Positions 52,355 through 60,973 of a stretch of 64,000 bases of DNA are shown in pieces. Below the pieces are notes generated by a model. The model was not told the origin of the DNA. It ran no database searches and saw nothing but the letters and a program-made list of their open reading frames with translations. The DNA comes from Mucilaginibacter roseus (GTDB lineage Bacteria > Bacteroidota > Bacteroidia > Sphingobacteriales > Sphingobacteriaceae): positions 62,001-126,000 of the forward strand of contig NZ_JAJPWV010000006.1 in NCBI RefSeq assembly GCF_021215455.1, read 5' to 3'. The position numbers and the translations under genes are program-made. The first letter of the stretch is position 1. Each line of letters starts with the position of its first letter.

Positions 52355-53695
52355 CTACTTCTTTTCTTCGGTACCGAAAAGTTTTGATTTATCAACCTTT
52401 TCAACCTCTTCGTTGTCCTTTAATGTTTTCGATATAGCCGAGTACGGTGCAGAAACCACTTCGTCACCTGCTTTAACGCCGGATAGTATTTGGATATAAG
52501 CATCATCCTGAATACCGGTTTTTACCTGTACCTGCTTTACCTTACCGGCACTGTACACAAATACATACTCTTTAACCGGCTCGGTTAATTGTTTTTTGTC
52601 GTCATCGTCATCATCCTTTTTGACGGCTGCCGCGTTTTTCTTTTCATCCTCACGGGTAGTAACCGATTGGATAGGCACTGACAGACCCTTAACGTTGTTT
52701 GTCTTAATCTCGACCGTAGCGGTTAGTCCCGGACGGAAAGGAGATGGCGTACCCGCTTTGTCAGCCATTAACGCTTTATATGATTCCGGGTTTATGCGTA
52801 CCTTAACCGTGAAGTTAGTTACCTGGTCGGCATTGGTACCCACTACATTAGCCGAGCTGCCGATCTCGATCACTTTGCCTTTGAATTTTTTGCCTAAAAA
52901 GGCATCCACCTCAATGTCCGACTCATTGCCAACGGCTACGCGGTTAATATCGTTCTCGTTCACATCAACGTTCACGTCCATCGCGTTTACGTCAGATATG
53001 GTCATGATATCTGTACCCGCCATCTGAATGGTACCCAATACGCGCTCGCCTTTTTCAATAGATAGTTTTGATACTACACCATCCACCGGAGAGTAGATAG
53101 ATGTTTTGGCCAGGTTATCCTGCGCTTCTTTTACAGATGCCTGTGATTGATCAAGCCCGAACTTAGCGCCTATAACGCTTTGCTTAGCGGCTTCCAGGTT
53201 GGCTTTGGCGCTTTCATAATTCGCTTTTGCTGTTTCAAACTCAGCAGCTGTAACTACTTTGCTATCATAAAGCTCCTTATTACGTTTATAGATAGATGCC
53301 TGGTTATTAAAGTTTGCCTCGGCTTGTTTCAGCATCTGTGCCGAATTGCCAACGGTAGCTTTTTGAGTGTTGTAAGATGCCACGGCGCGCTCATAACCCG
53401 ATTGCAATATATCCGGACGGATGCGGCATAGCAGCTGGCCTTTTTTTACCACGTCGCCTTCCTTAATCGGCAGGTCAACCACCTCGCCTGATACCTCGGC
53501 ACTTATTTTCACCTCAACGTGCGGTTTAACCTTTCCGCTTGCCGATACCGATTCGGTTATGGTACGTTCGGCAGCCTTTTCAGTAGCCACCTGTGTTTTC
53601 TTTGGTCCGCCTAAAAAGCCGGTCACTTTACCTATAATCAGCAGCAGTGCAAGCACCCCGGCGATGATCAGAATATATTTTGTAGTCTTTCCCAT
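52355..53695 (-). CDS. Periplasmic adaptor (HlyD/MacA-like) of an efflux system
   Basis: A 446-residue membrane-fusion protein anchored by an N-terminal span (YILIIAGVLALLLIIGKVTG). Lipoyl halves ISAEVSGEVVDLPIKEGDVV and SIYSPVDGVVSKLSIEKGERV flank a long coiled-coil hairpin (residues about 95-200), followed by beta-barrel and membrane-proximal domains. A Lys/Asp-rich insert (AVKKDDDDDDKKQ) lies near residue 365. It is paired with a TolC-like gene 15 nt upstream. The ABC or RND pump gene is absent and a terminator follows, so the pump must come from elsewhere. Confidence 0.92.
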   Translation of the reverse strand: MGKTTKYILIIAGVLALLLIIGKVTGFLGGPKKTQVATEKAAERTITESVSASGKVKPHVEVKISAEVSGEVVDLPIKEGDVVKKGQLLCRIRPDILQSGYERAVASYNTQKATVGNSAQMLKQAEANFNNQASIYKRNKELYDSKVVTAAEFETAKANYESAKANLEAAKQSVIGAKFGLDQSQASVKEAQDNLAKTSIYSPVDGVVSKLSIEKGERVLGTIQMAGTDIMTISDVNAMDVNVDVNENDINRVAVGNESDIEVDAFLGKKFKGKVIEIGSSANVVGTNADQVTNFTVKVRINPESYKALMADKAGTPSPFRPGLTATVEIKTNNVKGLSVPIQSVTTREDEKKNAAAVKKDDDDDDKKQLTEPVKEYVFVYSAGKVKQVQVKTGIQDDAYIQILSGVKAGDEVVSAPYSAISKTLKDNEEVEKVDKSKLFGTEEKK

Positions 53696-53710
53696 GATTT
53701 AAATTAATAG

Positions 53711-55153
53711 TTATAGCGAAATAGGTTTTCCCAGATAATAGTCAATCACTTTGCTTCTGAATACCATTTGGTAGCGCGCCTGTATCATATCAAATTCGGC
53801 TTTGTTAAAATTGGTTAGCGATGTATTCAGATCAAGCGAATTTACTAAACCTACGTTAAAGCGTTGCAAAATGGCATTGTATGCATCCTTATTGGCTTGG
53901 TAGGTTTGCTGTGCCGATATATAGCGCTTTTGCGCAGCCTGGGCATCCCACACAGCCTGGTAGATGATCTTGCTTAAATTGTTCCGCGATAATTGTGCTT
54001 GAACTTCGGCATTCTGGTATTGAATTTTAGCCTTACGTACCGCAGTGCGTGTAGCAAAGCGACGGAAGATAGGTATAGATAAATTTAAACCTATCGACTG
54101 GTAAAAGTTATCGCTCAACTGCCCGAATACTGAAGGCTTGTTGAACGGCGTTGCGAAAGCCGGTGTAACCACCGTATCGCGCGTTGCGTTGTTAACCACA
54201 CCTATCGGGTTAAATTCGCCTGTAGCATACGGGCGGCCTGCCCGCTGGTAAATGCTGGAGTAGTTTGAACCTAAAGTAGCGAATAGTACCAAACTTGGAT
54301 AGTAAGCGCCTTGCGCTACTTTAACAGCTTGCTTTAATACATCGCGCTGTAATTCCGCCAGGCGAACATCCGGGTTAACGTTTAGGGCGGTGTTCAATAC
54401 TTCCTGCGCGTTAAAAATGGATTGTACTGAAAGCTGGCTCACATCGGGCCTTACCACCTCTATAGGTGTCTCCGGCGGCATCTCCATGTACTGCTTCAGC
54501 GTAAGTATAGAAAGCTCCAGCTGGTTTTGCGCGTCGGTACGGTTAAGTTCAGCAGTTGAAAGTTGTGATTTAGCTTGCGAAAGGTCAGCCACGGTTTGGT
54601 TACCGGCTTTAAAGCTGATGTTGGCACGATCAAGCGTTTGCTTTGAAATATCTATTTGCTGGCCTGCCGCCTTTACCAAGTCCTGGTTGGTCAACACGGT
54701 CAGATAAGTAGTAACCACGTTCAGTATCAAATCATTTTTAACCTTGGTAGTATTGGTACGGTCGGCCTCCAGCTGTATTTTGTTCTGGATGATCTGGTTA
54801 CGCAACTGCCCGCCCTGAAACAGCACAATTTGTGATGTTAACGAGCCAAACGCGGTAAATATACGCTGGTTGGTGAAGGAGTAGGTGGACTGGTCCAAGC
54901 TTCGGCCCCAGTTGAATGAGCCCTGTGTGTTTACATTCAGGTCAGGCAAACGGTTATATTTTGATTGCTTCAGGTCTTCGCCTGTAAGCGCTTCGCTGAG
55001 CTGTGCTTGCTTAATGGTAAGGTTACGCTCAAGCGCGAGTTCTACAGCCCGTTGCAGGGTTATCTTCTCCTGCGCAAAAACACTTGCCGCCGGCATAAAG
55101 AGCGCCAACATCAAAAGTTTAAGCCCGGAACGTTTGAGTATATATCGGTTCAT
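53711..55153 (-). CDS. TolC-family outer membrane efflux channel
   Basis: From ATG 55153 (MNRYILKRSG) a 480-residue exported protein with signal peptide ending about ASVFAQ. It has the duplicated helical layout of TolC (ITLQRAVELALERNLTIKQAQ at the start, and second-repeat segments VLNTALNVNPDVRLAELQRD and NLSIPIFRRFATRTAVRKA). It exports together with the adaptor encoded just downstream. A longer frame from 55174 is possible but lacks sense before the signal peptide. Confidence 0.93.
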   Translation of the reverse strand: MNRYILKRSGLKLLMLALFMPAASVFAQEKITLQRAVELALERNLTIKQAQLSEALTGEDLKQSKYNRLPDLNVNTQGSFNWGRSLDQSTYSFTNQRIFTAFGSLTSQIVLFQGGQLRNQIIQNKIQLEADRTNTTKVKNDLILNVVTTYLTVLTNQDLVKAAGQQIDISKQTLDRANISFKAGNQTVADLSQAKSQLSTAELNRTDAQNQLELSILTLKQYMEMPPETPIEVVRPDVSQLSVQSIFNAQEVLNTALNVNPDVRLAELQRDVLKQAVKVAQGAYYPSLVLFATLGSNYSSIYQRAGRPYATGEFNPIGVVNNATRDTVVTPAFATPFNKPSVFGQLSDNFYQSIGLNLSIPIFRRFATRTAVRKAKIQYQNAEVQAQLSRNNLSKIIYQAVWDAQAAQKRYISAQQTYQANKDAYNAILQRFNVGLVNSLDLNTSLTNFNKAEFDMIQARYQMVFRSKVIDYYLGKPISL

Positions 55154-55233
55154 AAATATTTTGTAATAAGGCATTTAAATATACCTGTACTCAACTTCTG
55201 TTAAAAATGAAACAATTAGCTTAATTTGTACTT

Positions 55234-55866
55234 ATGTACCTGTTTAAAACTCCTCGTTTGCTAAAATGGCTCTATCCAAAACTAATATGGGATATTAAAA
55301 CGAGTAGCCGAAGCATTTTTTTGACCTTTGACGATGGGCCTATACCTATTGTTACACCTTATGTGTTAAAAATTTTAAAAGAGTACGGCGCAAAGGCTAC
55401 CTTTTTTTGCATTGGCGACAATGTACGCAAGCATCCGGATATTTTTGAACAGGTAAAACGCGAGGGGCATGCTATAGGCAACCATACCTTTAATCATTTA
55501 AAAGGATGGAAAACGGATGACGACACCTACATCGAAAACTTTAAACAGGCAGATGAAATGCTGCATACCAACCTGTTCAGGCCGCCATACGGGCGCATCA
55601 AGCGCTCGCAGGCTGAAAAGCTAAAAGCATTAAACCCGGAACTTGATATTGTGATGTGGGATGTACTAAGCGGCGATTTTGATATGACGCTTAAGCCCGA
55701 GCGCTGCCTGAAAAAAACGTTAAAGTATACCCGCCCGGGATCAATTGTGGTGTTTCATGATAGTTTAAAGGCTTTTAACCGTTTGGAGTATGTATTGCCG
55801 CGGGCTTTGGGTTTTTGGAAAAGCCAGGGCTATACATTTGAGTTGCTGCCCGTGCAAACACTTTAA
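55234..55866 (+). CDS. Polysaccharide deacetylase (NodB-type)
   Basis: A 210-residue CE4 enzyme that removes N-acetyl groups from peptidoglycan or other glycans. The five motifs are in order: TFDDGP (metal-binding Asp pair), HTFNHL (metal His pair), RPPYGR, MWDVLSGDFD, and VVFHDS near the end. Without a signal peptide it would act from the cytosol, although the basic first 20 residues (MYLFKTPRLLKWLYPKL) might associate it with the membrane. Divergent from the TolC gene. Confidence 0.9.
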   Translation: MYLFKTPRLLKWLYPKLIWDIKTSSRSIFLTFDDGPIPIVTPYVLKILKEYGAKATFFCIGDNVRKHPDIFEQVKREGHAIGNHTFNHLKGWKTDDDTYIENFKQADEMLHTNLFRPPYGRIKRSQAEKLKALNPELDIVMWDVLSGDFDMTLKPERCLKKTLKYTRPGSIVVFHDSLKAFNRLEYVLPRALGFWKSQGYTFELLPVQTL

Positions 55867-55871
55867 GTTTA

Positions 55872-55879
55872 TATCTTTG
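55872..55879 (+). promoter_or_regulatory. -7 box of the serS promoter
   Basis: TATCTTTG matches TAnnTTTG exactly, 22 nt before the serS ATG. Confidence 0.45.
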
Positions 55880-55901
55880 CCCAAAATCATACTATAAAAA
55901 A

Positions 55902-57173
55902 ATGCTTCAGGTAAATTACATCCGCGAGAACAGGGAACAAGTGCTGGAACGCCTGGCTGTTAAAAATTTTAAGCAGCCCGAACTGGTTGACAACATTATT
56001 GAGCTTGACGAAAAACGCAGGCAAACTCAAAACCTGTCCGACAGTGTATCCGCCGAAGCAAATGCCGCTGCCAAAAAAATTGGTGAACTGATGCGCACCG
56101 GCCAAAAAGAAGAGGCCCAAGCTATAAAAGCCAACACCGGTAAATGGAAGGAAGAAATTAAACAATACGGCGAGCAGCTTACCGCCCTTGAAGCTGAATT
56201 GCAGCAAAAGCTGGTATTGCTGCCCAACCTGCCGCACAGCTCAGTACCTAAAGGCTTAACGCCGGAGGAGAACGAGATCGTGCTTGAGCATGGCTCCAAG
56301 CCGGAGTTGCCGGGCAACGCTTTGCCACATTGGGAACTGGCCGCAAAATATAACTTGATCGACTTTGAACTGGGTGTTAAAATAACCGGTGCCGGTTTCC
56401 CGGTATACAAAAGTAAAGGCGCTAAGTTACAACGCGCGCTTATCAGTTTCTTTTTAGATGAGGCTGAAAAGGCCGGTTACAGCGAGATGATTGTTCCGTT
56501 ACTGGTTAACGAGGCATCAGGTTTTGGCACCGGGCAGTTGCCTGACAAGGAAGGGCAGATGTACCACGTTGGTGTTGATAACCTGTACCTAATACCTACC
56601 GCCGAAGTACCGGTTACCAACCTGTACCGCGACGTAATATTAAAGGGCGAAGAACTGCCGGTTAAAAACTGCGGCTATACACCATGTTTCCGTCGCGAAG
56701 CGGGTTCGTACGGTGCCCATGTACGTGGCCTTAACCGCCTGCACCAGTTTGATAAGGTGGAAATAGTACAGGTAGTACATCCGGATAATTCATATGATGT
56801 GTTAGAGGATATGAGCCTGCATGTGCAAGGCCTGCTGCAAAAACTTGGCCTCCCTTACCGGGTGCTGCGCCTTTGTGGTGGTGATATGGGTTTTGCATCA
56901 GCCTTAACTTACGATATGGAAACCTGGAGCGCTGCGCAGCAACGCTGGCTGGAAGTATCATCCGTATCAAATTTTGAAACTTTCCAGAGTAACCGCCTTA
57001 AACTACGTTTCCGTAACGCCGAGGGCAAAACACAGCTGGCTCACACGCTAAATGGTAGCGCACTGGCCTTGCCGCGTATTGTGGCTACGCTATTAGAAAA
57101 TAATCAAACAGAAGAAGGTATCAAAATACCGGAGGCATTAGTGCCTTATACTAAGTTTGAGTGGATTAAGTAG
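55902..57173 (+). CDS. serS: Seryl-tRNA synthetase
   Basis: Class II synthetase charging tRNA-Ser (and tRNA-Sec where present). The 423 residues have an N-terminal coiled-coil arm (RQTQNLSDSVSAEANAAAKK) that grips the tRNA variable arm, then the catalytic core with motif 2 TPCFRREAGSYG and motif 3 NGSALALPRIVATLLEN. ATG 55902 gives the usual MLQVNYIREN start. Confidence 0.97.
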   Translation: MLQVNYIRENREQVLERLAVKNFKQPELVDNIIELDEKRRQTQNLSDSVSAEANAAAKKIGELMRTGQKEEAQAIKANTGKWKEEIKQYGEQLTALEAELQQKLVLLPNLPHSSVPKGLTPEENEIVLEHGSKPELPGNALPHWELAAKYNLIDFELGVKITGAGFPVYKSKGAKLQRALISFFLDEAEKAGYSEMIVPLLVNEASGFGTGQLPDKEGQMYHVGVDNLYLIPTAEVPVTNLYRDVILKGEELPVKNCGYTPCFRREAGSYGAHVRGLNRLHQFDKVEIVQVVHPDNSYDVLEDMSLHVQGLLQKLGLPYRVLRLCGGDMGFASALTYDMETWSAAQQRWLEVSSVSNFETFQSNRLKLRFRNAEGKTQLAHTLNGSALALPRIVATLLENNQTEEGIKIPEALVPYTKFEWIK

Positions 57174-57196
57174 TATTTAAAGTTCTACATGCTATA

Positions 57197-57276
57197 TCGT
57201 ATCGAGCGATAGCGACAAATCTGTCGGCGTTCAATAGTCCGGCGACAGATTTCTTTTCATCCCTCGGTCGAATCTT
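57197..57276. repeat. Inverted-repeat element, GAGAAATCT family, copy D
   Basis: The left arm, TCGTATCGAGCGATAGCGAC then AAATCTGTCGGCG, pairs with the right arm, CCGGCGACAGATTTCTTTTC then CTCGGTCGAATCT. It fills the gap between serS and the converging methyltransferase gene. Confidence 0.65.
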
Positions 57277-57349
57277 ATGCAAACATAGGATCAGCTAAAT
57301 ATAAAGAAACGTTGGCCTGACGTAAAACCAGGCAGGGGTGAAGCGTCAT

Positions 57350-58135
57350 TTAAAACTTCACCAGAAAATCTTCCTTGGCCTGCCCTTTTTTGAAGTAAAC
57401 CAGTCCAATCCAAAACAGGTCGACCGTAGCGGTTACCTGCGGGTGTGCTTTTATTTGTACCCAGGCTTCTTTCATGCCTTCGCTCCAGTAAATATCGTCA
57501 AAAATCAACAACGTATCTTCATGCACATGCGGCAGGCACCATTCAAAATAGCGCAGCGTAGCATCCTTTTGGTGATTGCCATCTACAAACACAAAATCAA
57601 GTTTGGGTAAGCTGTTGATCACGCTGTAAAGTGTATCATCAAAGTTGCCCACAGTTAACGCGATATCATTGAGCTGTTGACCTAAAAATTGTTGCCCGGC
57701 TACAGCAGCCGTTTGTGGGCAGCCCTCAAGCGTGTATACTTTTGCCTTAGGGGCGGCCTGTTGCAGGTACAATGTAGTAACGCCAAGGCAGGTACCCAAT
57801 TCAATAATGCTATCCGGGTTGGTATAGGCAGCCAGGCGATACAGAAGCTGAGCCAGCTTAGGTGGTTTAAGCGCGTTTTTGGCAATTTGGCTAACGCGTT
57901 TCTGCTTATTATTATTTACGTGCGAACCGGCGCCCAGGTCGGTCACCGTGATGGTCCGGTCATCGGCGAGTAAATGTTTACGAACCTCCTCTATGCCGGC
58001 GTACACTTTTTTGGGCTCAAAATCGTATATTACCTTATCAACCAAATTGTATACAAAAGGGGAGTGGATACCATGGCGGGTTTTAGCGTTAAAACGATGC
58101 CGCAGGTAGTCGGCAGCAAACCTTATGTTAAACAT
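57350..58135 (-). CDS. Class I SAM-dependent methyltransferase
   Basis: From ATG 58135 (MFNIRFAADYL) about 261 residues. The Rossmann methyltransferase core is seen in SIIELGTCLGVTTLYLQQA, KVYTLEGCPQTAAVA and LDFVFVDGNHQKDATLRYFE, close to the O-methyltransferase or CmcI type. N-terminal part has KTRHGIHSPFVYNLVDKV, recalled in Bacteroidota methyltransferases. The substrate is unknown. Diverges from the SirB1-like gene. Confidence 0.85.
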   Translation of the reverse strand: MFNIRFAADYLRHRFNAKTRHGIHSPFVYNLVDKVIYDFEPKKVYAGIEEVRKHLLADDRTITVTDLGAGSHVNNNKQKRVSQIAKNALKPPKLAQLLYRLAAYTNPDSIIELGTCLGVTTLYLQQAAPKAKVYTLEGCPQTAAVAGQQFLGQQLNDIALTVGNFDDTLYSVINSLPKLDFVFVDGNHQKDATLRYFEWCLPHVHEDTLLIFDDIYWSEGMKEAWVQIKAHPQVTATVDLFWIGLVYFKKGQAKEDFLVKF

Positions 58136-58176
58136 GGTTGTAAAAATAGATAAATAGTAATACTTTACTGATAAGC

Positions 58177-59037
58177 ATGTTAAATACATCCGAAATAAAC
58201 TCATTGATAAAATTGCTCGACGACCCGGACGCAGAGGTATTTGAGCATGTGCATGGTAAGCTGCTGTCATTAGGAGGCAGCGCCATAGAGCCGCTTGAGG
58301 CGGCTTTTACCGAGGCTTTTGATCCGCTGTTGCAGGAGCGTATTGCCAACCTGGTGCACGAAATACAGTTCGGCCAGTTAAAAAACGATTTGAAATTGTG
58401 GATACACAGCGGCGCGTTTGACTTATTGCAGGGCGCACTCATCATAAACCGATATCAATATCCTGACCTTGATGAGCAAAAGGTAATTAACCAGATAGAG
58501 GCCATTAAGCGCGATATATGGTTGCAGATGATGAATGAAGGCAGCCCGGTTGAACAGGTAAAGCTGATCAATCATGTGTTTTACAATATTTACGGCTTTA
58601 GCGGCAATACCGCCAATCACCAGGATCCGCAAAATAGTTACATCAGCCAGGTGCTCGAAACAAAAAAGGGCAACCAGATATCGCTGGCCATTATTTACTC
58701 TATCGTAGCGCAAAAGCTGGATATACCGGTGTATGGCGTTAACCTGCCGCAGCATTTTATTTTGGCCTACCTGGATGAAGGTATGCAAAGCGAGTTTGAA
58801 AGCGGCATCCTGTTCTACATAAACGCTTTTAACAAGGGTTTTATATTTGGCAGGCGCGATGTAGATATGTTTTTGAAGCAGTTAAAACTAACGCCCGATA
58901 AGCAATTTTACGAGCCTTGCTCAAACACCGAGATTGTTAAGCGCGTAATACGCAACCTTATCAGCGCGTATGAGCAGTTAGGTTCCGTCGATAAGGTAGA
59001 TGAATTGAATGAGCTGCTGGACATTGTTGAACAGTAG
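58177..59037 (+). CDS. SirB1/transglutaminase-like family protein
   Basis: A 286-residue protein of the SirB1 (transglut_core2) family: GSPVEQVKLINHVFYNIYGFSG, NSYISQVLETKKGNQISLAIIY, and GVNLPQHFILAY. In the usual members the transglutaminase-type catalytic Cys is missing, as here, so it is probably not an enzyme of that reaction. The N-terminal 80 residues look like HEAT or alpha-helical repeats. The family has a structural or regulatory role that is not settled. Confidence 0.85.
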   Translation: MLNTSEINSLIKLLDDPDAEVFEHVHGKLLSLGGSAIEPLEAAFTEAFDPLLQERIANLVHEIQFGQLKNDLKLWIHSGAFDLLQGALIINRYQYPDLDEQKVINQIEAIKRDIWLQMMNEGSPVEQVKLINHVFYNIYGFSGNTANHQDPQNSYISQVLETKKGNQISLAIIYSIVAQKLDIPVYGVNLPQHFILAYLDEGMQSEFESGILFYINAFNKGFIFGRRDVDMFLKQLKLTPDKQFYEPCSNTEIVKRVIRNLISAYEQLGSVDKVDELNELLDIVEQ

Positions 59038-59110
59038 GCAGTTTTCAGTTGCCAGTGTGCAGTTGGTATTAGTTATCATGTTTACTGTAAACTGCCAACT
59101 GCCCGCTGCT
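59036..59110. repeat. CAGTT-type inverted repeat
   Basis: GGCAGTTTTCAGTTGCCAGT and GTGCAGTTGG on the left, ACTGTAAACTGCCAACTGCC on the right, form a degenerate inverted array of CAGTT/AACTG units between converging genes. Confidence 0.6.
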
Positions 59111-59118
59111 AAGTGAAC

Positions 59119-60030
59119 TTATCGGGTGAGCCAGCCGTTAGCGGCCATCCAGTTGGTAAGGCTGCTAAACCAAAGCTCTTTGGTTGTGGGGTTTATCAAC
59201 CCAAAGCCGTGGCCACCTGCCGGGTAAAGGTGCATTTCAGCTTTTATTTTGTTAGCAAGCAGCGCGTTGTAAAACAGCAGGCTGTTTTGAACAGGCACTA
59301 CAGTGTCATCCTCAGCATGAATTAAAAATGTAGGTGGTGTTTGGGCTGTAACCTGTAACTCGTTACTGAACTTATTAACCAGCTCAGGTGATGGGTTTTT
59401 GCCGATCAGGTTTTCCTTTGAGCCCTGATGTGTAAACTCGCCAAAGCTGATCACCGGGTAAATCAACATTCCGAAATCAGGGCGAAGGTTAGTATTGTTT
59501 TTATTGGGGATGACCGCTTTTTGAAAATGCGTAATAGCGGTAGACGCCAAATGCCCGCCTGCCGAAAAGCCAACAATGCCTATCCGGTCGGGGTTTATCT
59601 TCCACTCGGCGGCGCGTTCACGTACCATTTGTATGGCTCGCTGCACATCCTGTAGTGGCCCTATCTTTTTATCGGTCATGATAGAATCACTGGGCAAGCG
59701 GTATTTAAGCAAAAACGCGGTAACGCCTATCTTGTTAAACTCGCGGGCTATGGCATCGCCCTCATGTGCCGATGCCAGGCCGGCGTAACCACCGCCGGGT
59801 AATACAATTACAGCTGTGCCATTGGCTGTACCAGCAGCAGGTAAGTAAGGGGTAAGTGTTGGAATGCTAACCTTTAAAATCCAGCTGCCATTCTCTGTTT
59901 TTTCCTGATAGGTTTTAGGTGTGGGTTTTGCGCCCGGCGCTCCGTCAGGATATAGCTTTATCGGGTTTTGTTTTTGCGCAAATACATTCACGGCCAGTAA
60001 TACAAATATGGGTAAAGCAAGTAGTTTCAT
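59119..60030 (-). CDS. Secreted alpha/beta hydrolase (esterase)
   Basis: A 303-residue exported serine hydrolase, signal peptide ending about NVFAQ. Oxyanion segment LPGGGYAGLA, nucleophile Ser156 in GFSAGGHLA, acid Asp in HAEDDTVVP and His in PAGGHGFG complete the triad. It resembles bacterial acetyl-xylan or related carbohydrate esterases of the endo-1,4-beta-xylanase-associated type. Role probably in polysaccharide breakdown, but no glycoside hydrolases are nearby. Confidence 0.9.
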   Translation of the reverse strand: MKLLALPIFVLLAVNVFAQKQNPIKLYPDGAPGAKPTPKTYQEKTENGSWILKVSIPTLTPYLPAAGTANGTAVIVLPGGGYAGLASAHEGDAIAREFNKIGVTAFLLKYRLPSDSIMTDKKIGPLQDVQRAIQMVRERAAEWKINPDRIGIVGFSAGGHLASTAITHFQKAVIPNKNNTNLRPDFGMLIYPVISFGEFTHQGSKENLIGKNPSPELVNKFSNELQVTAQTPPTFLIHAEDDTVVPVQNSLLFYNALLANKIKAEMHLYPAGGHGFGLINPTTKELWFSSLTNWMAANGWLTR

Positions 60031-60080
60031 AATAAAGGTTAATGATCAAATATATTTATTTTATCCGTTAAGCGTTTAAC

Positions 60081-60120
60081 AAAAAACAAAGGCGGCTCCC
60101 GTATAAGGAAGCCGCCTTTG
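60081..60120 (-). terminator. Terminator after the SIMPL gene
   Basis: CAAAGGCGGCT and AGCCGCCTTTG form an 11-bp stem; on the minus strand it is followed by GTTTTTT. It is 23 nt after the SIMPL stop. Confidence 0.85.
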
Positions 60121-60142
60121 CGCTATCTGTGTTGGCTTTAAA

Positions 60143-60835
60143 TTACTTGATCTCAAATACCGCGTTGATCTGAAAGCTCAGCTTTATTTTTTTAAAGTCG
60201 ATGTCAGACTCGGCTACGTCAGCGGCTTCAGCGGCGCCCCTCATGCTCATATTGGCATACATGCGCGCCTGCGGAAAGCTGCTGTTATCAGTTTCTGATA
60301 TATTGATAACGCTGCCCAGCTTATCACCTAAAGCAGTTACCAGGTAAGTAGCTTTCTCTTTGGCCGATAAAAGCGCCTGTACTTTCAATTCCTTTTTTAG
60401 CTCGTTTATTTTGGAGTAGTCGTAGCTGTCGATATTGGTGGATTGGATGCCCTTAGGGTCAATCTTGCTCAATATCTGGTTATATTTATTCAGCTCACGA
60501 AACTTAATGCTGTATTGTTTGCTTACTAAAAAGTCGGGGTTTTTCTTCTTTTCGGTAGCCATATTCCAGCTGGAAACGTTGTTAACGGTAAAATCTTCTT
60601 TAGCGATGCCAGCGGCAGATACTGCTTTCTCCAGTTGCTTTTCCAGTTCGCTTATGTTGATCTTCTTTTTACCGTCCATATACTCGCGGAGCGAGACAGA
60701 TACGTTGATAATATCCGGTGTTACTTCCTTTTCGGCTATTCCGGTTACTTCAATTTTACGGCGCAGATCGGCTGTTTGGGCAAAGGCTCCATATGTTGCG
60801 GCAACAAAGGCCACCATCATCATTAATCTCTTCAT
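60143..60835 (-). CDS. SIMPL-domain (DUF541) secreted protein
   Basis: From ATG 60835 (MKRLMMMV) 230 residues with a signal peptide ending about GAFAQ. The SIMPL/DUF541 fold is seen in IEVTGIAEKEVTPDIINVSVSL at the start, then SVKFRELNKY-like strand SIKFRELNKYNQIL and the closing IKLSFQINAVFEI. Periplasmic or surface-exposed; family function is unclear (some members link to immune or stress signalling). A longer frame from 60880 has no signal and is rejected. Confidence 0.85.
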   Translation of the reverse strand: MKRLMMMVAFVAATYGAFAQTADLRRKIEVTGIAEKEVTPDIINVSVSLREYMDGKKKINISELEKQLEKAVSAAGIAKEDFTVNNVSSWNMATEKKKNPDFLVSKQYSIKFRELNKYNQILSKIDPKGIQSTNIDSYDYSKINELKKELKVQALLSAKEKATYLVTALGDKLGSVINISETDNSSFPQARMYANMSMRGAAEAADVAESDIDFKKIKLSFQINAVFEIK

Positions 60836-60925
60836 GGTCGTGTATATATATTTATAGCTATAGACGGAGATTGCACGCAAAGTGCAACATGCAACAAAAA
60901 CATTACAATCATGAGAAGGTTTTAC

Positions 60926-60957
60926 CCCTTCTAAATCCTCCCCGAGGGGGAGGACTT
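60926..60957. repeat. C/G-rich short palindrome before the Omp85-type gene's stop
   Basis: CCTTCTAAATCCTCCCC-GA-GGGGGAGGACTT, same family as at 51983 and 1238; lies between the SIMPL gene start and the Omp85-like stop on the minus strand. Confidence 0.6.
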
Positions 60958-60973
60958 CATAAAATATTTTTTA

